From contig JALNYZ010000005.1 of assembly GCA_023229575.1 (NCBI GenBank), forward strand, positions 148,231-212,230: DNA of 64,000 bases, given 5' to 3'. This document shows, one piece after another, positions 27,779 through 35,015 of this stretch. Positions within the stretch are counted from its first letter, which is position 1. Each line of letters begins with the position of its first letter. The position numbers were made by a program, and so were the translations under genes. The DNA comes from Prolixibacteraceae bacterium. Lineage in GTDB: Bacteria > Bacteroidota > Bacteroidia > Bacteroidales > Prolixibacteraceae. A model generated the notes under the pieces. That model did not search any database. It was not told the DNA's origin and saw only the letters and a list, made by a program, of their open reading frames with translations.

Positions 27779-30460
27779 ATGATGTACTCCGATTTCGATA
27801 TAAGAACCTGCAAAACACACTGTGGAAGGAACAGAAATAGACTCCTTCGAAGTCTGGCAATATTGGTCTTTCTTGTTTTTCAGATTTCAGTATTGGCTGC
27901 AAAAGAAGCGCCTCTACTTTACACAACAGCGGATATTACAAAGCTGTATGTTGATCCGGTAAATGGGTCGGATTCAAATACCGGAAGCGAGGGAAAACCA
28001 TTTCAGACAATTGAACGGGCGCGTGATGAAATCCGCAGGCAACGTACATCAATGTCTGGAAATATATTCGTTTTTCTTCGGGGAGGGGAGTACAATTATG
28101 CCAACCGTTATACAATCCGCCAGGCAGGACAGGGCGGCAAATCATATGCTATCCGAAGAAGTGAATTGACCTTTGATGAGCGCGACTCCGGTTCCGATGG
28201 TTTTGAAATCACCTACAAAGCATACCCCGGAGAACATCCGGTAATTAGCGGGGGAAAGCGGATTACAGGTTGGAAATTATATGATCCTGAACGAAATATT
28301 TATAAGTCCAACATCGGGAAAGAGATTGATTCAAGGCAATTGTATGTGAACGGTCGGCGGGCGATTGTCGCAAGGAGTGAAGGAATTCCCGTTAACCTGA
28401 CACTTGAAAATGACTATGGACACACTACTACTGACATGTTTATGTCGGGCTGGAAGAATAAAAAGGATATTGAATTTGTATATTTTGATCAATGGGTACA
28501 GTTCCGTATCAAAGTGGATACCATTACCCCGGGCAATGGTATTGCATTAATCGGGCTGAATAAGCCGGCGTGGCAATTTGCAATGAACGGTAGAAATATA
28601 AAGATCAAAAACATATCCAACCTGTACTATATCGAAAATGCTTACGAATTATTGGATTCGGAGGGTGAATGGTACCACGATCATCAATCTGGTGATTTAT
28701 TCTACAAGCCCAGGAGTGGCGAGGATATGTCAACAGCCGAAATTGTGATCCCTGTGATTGAAGAGCTTCTGACCGCGAAAGGAAGCAGCCCCGACAATCG
28801 GTTCAGGAATGTCCGGTTCGAAGGATTATCCTTTGCATATGCGGGGTGGCTTCGGCCGAATATTGTCAAATCACATATCAGCAATCAGAATAACACGATC
28901 AGGAATGAAAATAATCGTCTGCCCGAAGGTGCTATCACTATTGAAACCGCTCAGGGGATCACATTTGAGCGGAATTATTTCTCAAAACTGGGAATTACAG
29001 GATTATTAATGCTTGGAGCAATCAGGGATGTAACGATCTCCGGAAACAAGTTTGTTGATATTTCAGGTGGAGGAATGAATATTGCAGATGGTTCTCTCCA
29101 GCCTAAAGATCTGGAGAATGTGATTATCAAAAACAATTATATCCGTAATATTGGTGTTGAATATCTACCTTCTGCCGGAATCTCTGTTGCACAAGGTAAA
29201 CACATCTATATCGGACATAATGAAATCAGTGATTTTCCCTATACCGGAATTCACATGGCCTGGCACAGTAATGGCACTATTACAGAGCATGTTACGATCG
29301 AAAACAATTATATACATGACTACCTGACCACAGAACTCTATGATGGAGGTGGAATTTACACGCTTGGGGTCAATCCTTTGGGAAATACTGAGAATCCTGT
29401 CTATACTGTCCAAGGCAATTACATTCGTAATCAGCTTAATCATAATGCACCGTTATATCCCGATAATGGCTCCACATGGTGGCTTGCAAAAAACAACGTG
29501 GTTGATATTAAAGACAGCCCGCCGTTCTGGGCTAAAAATATTAAGCATCAGGTCTTGCTTACCAATCAGGGAGAAAACCTGAAAATAACCAATAATTATG
29601 TTACCACTGACAGGTATGTCGACCGTGGTAAAAACAATATATTCCAATGGAACCTATACCCTGACGCAGTATGGCCGCGGCAAGCGATTAATATTATTTC
29701 AAATGCCGGGTTGGAGGAACCCTATTATGATTTATGGGATATTGATGAACGTTTTAATATCATTATGAATCCCGGGTTTGAAACGAGACAGGAAAATGTC
29801 TGGCATACTGAAAATGCAAAATGGGGCTGGATCACGGGGGAACATTACAGGAATGGCGCATCTGCGAAAATAACAGCTATAGAAACAGGAGGTCTGATTG
29901 CTCAAAAAATCAATGTACAAAAAGGATTGCATTATAGCGTTTCAGTATGGGTAAAAAAGGAATCAGAAAGTAATCTTCCGGCATTACTTTACCTAAAATC
30001 AGGTAAAGATGAAAAATCAAGGTTGCTGAAGCTGGATGAAGGAAACGTCACAAAAGGCAAATGGACATTGCTTCATGGTGAATTTGATTTTTCAGGCAAC
30101 GAAATATCAGATTCTGTAAAAGTGTTTGTTCAGGTAAACAGTAAAGCAGGTGAATCATATTACCTTGATGAATTTCGTGTTATTGAAAAGAACGAGGCAG
30201 ATAAAAAAATGCTCCGGGAAGCTATTAAGTCGGCAAGAAAAATTTATGACCAGGCTGTGGAAGGTGAAAAACCCGGAGAATATCCATCCGGATCGAAAAC
30301 CGAATTTCTGGCAGGGATCAGGGATGCTGAAATGGCTATAAGTGTTATTACAGGGAAACAGCAGTTATACAAGTCATTGAAATCCATTTATTCTAACCAG
30401 GTATGGTTTAAAAACAGGTGCAAAAATGAAATAGATACCGTCTTAAATGAAAAAAATTAA
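27779..30460 (+). CDS. Secreted beta-helix glycosidase (GH141/GH120-like) with C-terminal carbohydrate-binding domain
   Basis: 893 residues; the signal covers about 24-43 (SLAILVFLVFQISVLAAK). The beta-helix starts with KLYVDPVNGSDSNTGS at about 59-74 and runs to about 655, with PVISGGKRITGW, TFERNYFSKLGITG, NNYIRNIGVEYLPSAGISVA and YDGGGIYTLG. This order is typical of GH141 (alpha-L-fucosidase/xylanase) and GH120 (beta-xylosidase). A CBM4/9-like jelly roll follows at about 662-798 (IIMNPGFETRQENVW, YYLDEFRVIEK), then a short helical tail of about 90 residues. I cannot choose the family without a search. It overlaps the next gene by 14 bases, so the two are translationally linked. Probably cleaves a fucose or pentose linkage in the locus substrate. 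Confidence 0.75.
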   Translation: MMYSDFDIRTCKTHCGRNRNRLLRSLAILVFLVFQISVLAAKEAPLLYTTADITKLYVDPVNGSDSNTGSEGKPFQTIERARDEIRRQRTSMSGNIFVFLRGGEYNYANRYTIRQAGQGGKSYAIRRSELTFDERDSGSDGFEITYKAYPGEHPVISGGKRITGWKLYDPERNIYKSNIGKEIDSRQLYVNGRRAIVARSEGIPVNLTLENDYGHTTTDMFMSGWKNKKDIEFVYFDQWVQFRIKVDTITPGNGIALIGLNKPAWQFAMNGRNIKIKNISNLYYIENAYELLDSEGEWYHDHQSGDLFYKPRSGEDMSTAEIVIPVIEELLTAKGSSPDNRFRNVRFEGLSFAYAGWLRPNIVKSHISNQNNTIRNENNRLPEGAITIETAQGITFERNYFSKLGITGLLMLGAIRDVTISGNKFVDISGGGMNIADGSLQPKDLENVIIKNNYIRNIGVEYLPSAGISVAQGKHIYIGHNEISDFPYTGIHMAWHSNGTITEHVTIENNYIHDYLTTELYDGGGIYTLGVNPLGNTENPVYTVQGNYIRNQLNHNAPLYPDNGSTWWLAKNNVVDIKDSPPFWAKNIKHQVLLTNQGENLKITNNYVTTDRYVDRGKNNIFQWNLYPDAVWPRQAINIISNAGLEEPYYDLWDIDERFNIIMNPGFETRQENVWHTENAKWGWITGEHYRNGASAKITAIETGGLIAQKINVQKGLHYSVSVWVKKESESNLPALLYLKSGKDEKSRLLKLDEGNVTKGKWTLLHGEFDFSGNEISDSVKVFVQVNSKAGESYYLDEFRVIEKNEADKKMLREAIKSARKIYDQAVEGEKPGEYPSGSKTEFLAGIRDAEMAISVITGKQQLYKSLKSIYSNQVWFKNRCKNEIDTVLNEKN

Positions 30461-32621
30461 AGAAATCGCCAGCACTTTTCCGGTAGTTATTGCCGGGCTT
30501 ATGCTACTCCTTTTTTTTGGCTGTAAGAAAGAAATTAAAATTGAAGTGCCGGCTACTATTCCTGTTTTGACTACCAATACGGCTAATATCACCACTAACT
30601 CTGCCGATATTGACGGGAAAGTGACAAGTAATGGCGGTTCTGCTGTAACAACCCAGGGCATTTGCTGGGGCATCAATGAGAACCCCACTATTGCAGGTTC
30701 CAAAACAAGTATTGGTACAGGTTCAGAGAGTTTCACCATTAAAATAAAGGGATTATCCCCGGGTACGACCTATTATGTGAGGTCTTATGCCACCAATAGT
30801 ACAGGGACAGGATATGGCGATCAAAAATCTTTTCAAACATTCAATGAAACACTCAATGAAATAATAACTGACAGTGATGGCAACCGCTATCATTCAGTTA
30901 CCATTGGAACGCAGGTATGGATGGTTGAAAACCTCAGAACTACAAAGTACCGCGATGGAACTCCTTTACCCAATGTTACCGACGGCAATTCCTGGGGAAC
31001 ACTAACCACAGGGGCCTATTGCTGGTGCAACAATGACGGACCAACGAATAAGAACACTTATGGGGCTTTATACAACTGGTATGCCATCAATACCGGCAAT
31101 CTTTGTCCCACGGGCTGGCATGTGCCAACCACCGTAGAATGGACAACGCTTACCGATTATCTTGGAGGATTGGATGTTGCCGGTGGCAAGCTGAAACAAA
31201 CCGGAACCACGGGATGGGCCGATCCAAACGCGGGAGCAACGAACGAAACCGGTTTTACAGCCGTTGGGGGAGGTTCGCGTAACAATACGAACGGGGCATT
31301 TGCCCAGATTGGGACCAATGGTTATTGGTGGTCCGCCACCGAGAGTACAACAACCGGTTCCTTGCGCCGGGGCATGGGCTACCCCAACGCTTCTGTCACC
31401 GTAAACGCTCATCCTAAAAATTATGGGCTGTCTGTTCGTTGTATTAAAGATGTGGTTTCCAATCCGGTAAACAGCCTCGATTACCGCTTCGATGGTTCAA
31501 TCTCCCAGCAGGTACTCCAGAACTATCTTTCCCGGGCTATCCACATGGGGCATCTTTGCCAGGGCATAGGGAACTCTGTTGACAACTTACGAATGTTAAA
31601 GTCGATTGGGGCAAAATTCGCCGGACGGGTATTTTTTATGTGGGGTGGTGAGAGTCAGTTTCCACAATTACTTCAACAAGCCCGCGACATAAGTTTGCAG
31701 GTCCATGCGAACGATCCCGACATCATCCTTGAAGGGGCAATACTCGAGTGTGTCACTCCGGATGTCGACAAACTCCCCATTCCGGCGTATGTTTTCCAGG
31801 ATTTTGGATTGCCGGTCGAAAAGCGCAATTTCCGCTGCGCAGATATGCTTTACATCAATAATCAGATCTATGACACCGGCAAAGTTCCGGACATCACCTA
31901 TCAGGAAACCATGCTGTGGTTCTATTATCTTGCCACGTCATACATCGATATCGGCCTGGAGGCGATTCACTGGGGAGTTATGGATGCCATGGGTGGGAAC
32001 GATAAACCCCTGGGATGGAAAAATTATTACGACTTGTTCGCGCGTGTTCGTGCCTATGCCAAGATACATGCGCGACGACATTACGTGCTCAACAACGGGG
32101 ACGTATACAGAGGCATTGTGGTGGATGGAAAGCTACTCTTTGACTTTCACTCCGCCATCCTGCACTCCTACGATAAATATGTAATGCCTGGCGGCACGGG
32201 AATAAAAGAGGTGACTGACAAACAGGGACAGTGCATTCTTACCTCAGGTTATAATAGCTATGGTGGCATCACTCCCAGTGGGTGGTCCTGCACAAGACTT
32301 CCGTATATTACACATTTAGACAACTCCGGTCGCACCGGAGTGGAGGGTGTGGCCGGTCAGCCAGGATTTTTATGGGGGTACGACGAGATAAGCTGGTTTG
32401 CACACCAACCAGAGGCGTACCGCAACGAGTTTCTCCGCTATGCCGATAACTATATAAGTAACTACTATCCGGACCAGCCTGGGCACCTTGAAATGCCGGG
32501 CATCCGCGTGATTAATCCGGACATTAATGCAAATGGCACTTACTTTGCCAACTCAAGTTCCTTATATCCCTGGGGATTCAATCAGGAGGAAACAATACAC
32601 CAGATATGGGCTGGGAAATAA
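30447..32621 (+). CDS. Modular lipoprotein: FnIII-like + FISUMP + unassigned C-terminal domain (copy A)
   Basis: 724 residues. Lipoprotein signal with LLFFGC (cysteine 26). Module 1, about 38-132, is FnIII-like. Module 2, about 138-332, is a FISUMP domain (Fibrobacter succinogenes major paralogous domain: TIGTQVWMVENLRTTKYRDG, YGALYNWYAI, CPTGWHVPTTVEWTTLTDYL, YWWSATES, YGLSVRCIKD). Module 3, about 345-724, I do not recognise. It has repeated acidic or histidine motifs shared with copy B: DPDIILEG, LPIPAYVFQ, LEAIHWG, ARRHYVL, YDEISWFAHQPEAYRNEF, GHLEMPGIRVI and YPWGFNQEETI. The E-x-I-H-W-G and D-E-I-S-W motifs look like strand-end catalytic sites of a barrel glycosidase (inference). The start overlaps the beta-helix gene by 14 bases. 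Outer-membrane lipoprotein, probably surface exposed. Confidence 0.8.
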   Translation: MKKIKEIASTFPVVIAGLMLLLFFGCKKEIKIEVPATIPVLTTNTANITTNSADIDGKVTSNGGSAVTTQGICWGINENPTIAGSKTSIGTGSESFTIKIKGLSPGTTYYVRSYATNSTGTGYGDQKSFQTFNETLNEIITDSDGNRYHSVTIGTQVWMVENLRTTKYRDGTPLPNVTDGNSWGTLTTGAYCWCNNDGPTNKNTYGALYNWYAINTGNLCPTGWHVPTTVEWTTLTDYLGGLDVAGGKLKQTGTTGWADPNAGATNETGFTAVGGGSRNNTNGAFAQIGTNGYWWSATESTTTGSLRRGMGYPNASVTVNAHPKNYGLSVRCIKDVVSNPVNSLDYRFDGSISQQVLQNYLSRAIHMGHLCQGIGNSVDNLRMLKSIGAKFAGRVFFMWGGESQFPQLLQQARDISLQVHANDPDIILEGAILECVTPDVDKLPIPAYVFQDFGLPVEKRNFRCADMLYINNQIYDTGKVPDITYQETMLWFYYLATSYIDIGLEAIHWGVMDAMGGNDKPLGWKNYYDLFARVRAYAKIHARRHYVLNNGDVYRGIVVDGKLLFDFHSAILHSYDKYVMPGGTGIKEVTDKQGQCILTSGYNSYGGITPSGWSCTRLPYITHLDNSGRTGVEGVAGQPGFLWGYDEISWFAHQPEAYRNEFLRYADNYISNYYPDQPGHLEMPGIRVINPDINANGTYFANSSSLYPWGFNQEETIHQIWAGK

Positions 32622-32664
32622 ACATTTGATCACAGAAGAAAAAATTGAATAATTACAAGCTAAA

Positions 32665-34800
32665 ATGAAAAAACGCAAACAATTTTCAAAATCATTTTCG
32701 GTCGTGTTTGCCGGGCTTTTATTACTCTTTTTTTTTAGTTGTAAAAAGGAAGTCAAAATTGCCGTAGAGACGACTGTTCCTGTCCTGACTACCAATGCGA
32801 CCAATATCACCTCAACCAATGCCGATATTGAAGGTAAAGTGACAAGTAATGGCGGTTCTGATGTAACAACCCAGGGTATTTGCTGGGGAATCAATGAGAA
32901 CCCAACTATTGCAGGTAATAAAATAAGTATCGGCACAAGTTCAGAGGGTTTCACCATTAAAATGACTGGATTAACCCCGGGTACAACCTATTATGTGAGG
33001 GCTTATGCCACCAGTAGTGCAGGTACAGGATATGGCAATCAAAAATCTTTTCAAACACTAAGTGAAATAATCACTGATATGGATGGTAATATCTATCATT
33101 CAGTTACCATTGGAACGCAGATATGGATGGTTGAAAACCTCAAAACTACAAAGTACCGCGATGGCACTCCAATACCCAACCTTACAGACGGAAATTCCTG
33201 GGGTACAGGATCATCCGGAGCCTATTGCTGGTATAACAATGACGGATCAACGAATAAGAATACTTATGGGGCTTTATACAACTGGTATGCCATCAATATC
33301 GGCAATCTTTGTCCCACGGGCTGGCATGTACCAACCACTGTAGAATGGACAACGCTTACCGATTATCTTGGCGGATTAGCTGTTGCCGGCGGTAAAATGA
33401 AACAAACCGGAACAATAGGATGGACCGATCCAAACGCGGGAGCAACCAACGAAACCGGTTTTACAGCCGTTGGTGGAGGTGTTCGCAACACAACGAATGG
33501 GACATTTGCCCAGATTGGGACCAATGGTTATTGGTGGTCCGCTACTGAGAGCACAACAACTCATTCCTGGCGCCGGGGCATGGGCAGCTCCAACGCAGCT
33601 GTCTCCGTAGGCGAAAACCCTAAAAATTATGCGTTGTCTGTTCGTTGCATGAAAGACGTGGTATCCGATCCTGGAACCAGCCTCGATTATCGCTTCGACG
33701 GTTCCATCTCCTTACAAGTCCTTCAGAACTACCTGTCCCGGGCTATTCACATGGGGCATCTTGGCGAAGGAGTAGGAAGCACTGTTGACAACATACGCAT
33801 GGTGAAGAACATTGGTGCAAAATACCTCGGCAGGGTAGTTTTTGTCTATGGTAAAGAGAGTACGTTTCCGCAACGGCTTCAAACCATCAACACCATTGGA
33901 GCACAGATTCATGCGAACGACCCCGACGTTATACTTGAAGGAGGGGTATTCGAGTATGTCAGTACTGACGTTAACACCTTGCCCATTCCGGCTTACGTTT
34001 TCCAGCAATTTAACCTGCCGGTCGAGACCCGCAATTTCCGGCAGTCCGATATGGTGTTCGCTGATAATCCAATCATCAACAGACCATACACGGTACCGGA
34101 TATCACCAAGATGGAGACCCGGTTGTGGTACTACTACCTCGCCACCTCCCAGATCGATGCGGGTATTGAATCAATCCACTGGGGATTTTTCGAGCCACAA
34201 GCGGTGAATGATAAAGCCAGCGGATATACGAACTACTTCGATATGTTTGCGCGGGTTCGTCTCTACGCAAAGACACACGCGCGAAGACATTTTGTACTCT
34301 GTAACGCTGATGCAAACGTAGCTCCCGGGAATGGAGGTGATCTGCTCTTTGATTTTGGCTCAGGGAATCTTCATGCCAATGGAATACAAGAGGTACTCAC
34401 AGACCCACAAAAATGCATCCTTACCGGAAAATATGGAAGTAGCGGAAACGGAGTGACACCCAGTGGCTGGGCGACTACAAGGCTTCCTTTCCTGTCACAT
34501 TTTGATAATAATGGAAAGAGTGCCGGTGCTGGTACACCTGGGGATGGATCGTGGCATTGGGACGAGATATCCTGGTTTGCGAACCAACCGGAGTCATACC
34601 GCAACGAATTTCTCCGTTATGCTGACAACTATATCAGCAATATATGGCCTGGTAATGCCGGTCATCTTGAAATGCCGGGTATCCGAATAATTACGCCGGC
34701 CATTAATGGAACAAGCAATTACTTTGCCAACTCGAGTTCCTTATATCCATGGGGATTCAATCAGGAGGAAACAATACGCCAGATATGGGCAGGGCAATGA
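32665..34800 (+). CDS. Modular lipoprotein: FnIII-like + FISUMP + unassigned C-terminal domain (copy B)
   Basis: 711 residues, paralogue of the preceding gene. Lipoprotein signal with FFFSC (cysteine 26). FnIII-like module at about 37-130, FISUMP at about 134-331 (TIGTQIWMVENLKTTKYRDG, CPTGWHVPTTVEWTTLTDYL, YWWSATES, SVRCMKD), unassigned domain at about 340-711. Acidic residues shared with copy A are E425 and E430 (DVILEGGVFEYV), E502 in IESIHWG, and D633-E634 in WDEISWFANQPE. Conserved histidines lie in SIHWG and ARRHFVL. Copies A and B differ most in the FISUMP segment just before SVRC and in the loop between LLFDF and CILT. Its stop overlaps the start of a small frame at 34797. Function unknown; PUL context suggests glycan binding and cleavage at the cell surface. 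Confidence 0.8.
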   Translation: MKKRKQFSKSFSVVFAGLLLLFFFSCKKEVKIAVETTVPVLTTNATNITSTNADIEGKVTSNGGSDVTTQGICWGINENPTIAGNKISIGTSSEGFTIKMTGLTPGTTYYVRAYATSSAGTGYGNQKSFQTLSEIITDMDGNIYHSVTIGTQIWMVENLKTTKYRDGTPIPNLTDGNSWGTGSSGAYCWYNNDGSTNKNTYGALYNWYAINIGNLCPTGWHVPTTVEWTTLTDYLGGLAVAGGKMKQTGTIGWTDPNAGATNETGFTAVGGGVRNTTNGTFAQIGTNGYWWSATESTTTHSWRRGMGSSNAAVSVGENPKNYALSVRCMKDVVSDPGTSLDYRFDGSISLQVLQNYLSRAIHMGHLGEGVGSTVDNIRMVKNIGAKYLGRVVFVYGKESTFPQRLQTINTIGAQIHANDPDVILEGGVFEYVSTDVNTLPIPAYVFQQFNLPVETRNFRQSDMVFADNPIINRPYTVPDITKMETRLWYYYLATSQIDAGIESIHWGFFEPQAVNDKASGYTNYFDMFARVRLYAKTHARRHFVLCNADANVAPGNGGDLLFDFGSGNLHANGIQEVLTDPQKCILTGKYGSSGNGVTPSGWATTRLPFLSHFDNNGKSAGAGTPGDGSWHWDEISWFANQPESYRNEFLRYADNYISNIWPGNAGHLEMPGIRIITPAINGTSNYFANSSSLYPWGFNQEETIRQIWAGQ

Positions 34801-34976
34801 CTGTATTCTACCATAAATGGGACCATACACGAAAGCGTATTCTGGAAATCACTCTTGCTGATTCAAAAGCCGGCGTTTATTGCGACCCTGAATGGATAAA
34901 CCTGGTTAAATCAGACCCTGCATTAATGGAGGAATTTGACAAAGCTGTAGCGAAAAATAATTGGATTGGGGAATAA
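34797..34976 (+). CDS. Small protein or fragment overlapping the end of copy B, unrecognised
   Basis: 59 codons starting with ATG that overlaps the previous TGA (ATGA), so translation could be coupled. The sequence begins MTVFYHKWDHTRKRILE and ends DKAVAKNNWIGE; it is hydrophilic and has no signal peptide. I recognise no family. It looks like the C-terminal tail of a larger protein joined here by recombination, as happened at 27606, but a real small protein cannot be excluded. Confidence 0.35.
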   Translation: MTVFYHKWDHTRKRILEITLADSKAGVYCDPEWINLVKSDPALMEEFDKAVAKNNWIGE

Positions 34977-35015
34977 ATAGGTTGTCCACCTTTTGGATTT
35001 TTAATTCTAAACATT

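Larger units (their letters stand above)
30447..34800 (+). repeat. Tandem gene duplication (copies A and B)
   Basis: The genes at 30447-32621 and 32665-34800 align over their whole lengths with the same three-module order, with only 43 bases between them. DNA similarity is high in modules 1 and 2 and lower in module 3, and the last ~60 bases are almost the same again. This is a tandem duplication followed by divergence, with likely gene conversion at the ends. Confidence 0.88.

Noticed and set aside
31068..31412. 114-codon minus-strand frame inside the FISUMP region of copy A
   Set aside because: Antisense shadow; a similar one in copy B is shorter, as expected for chance frames.
30447..34800. 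Diversity-generating retroelement acting on the FISUMP domains
   Set aside because: No reverse transcriptase, template repeat or adenine-biased substitution pattern could be seen. Differences between copies include many non-adenine positions.
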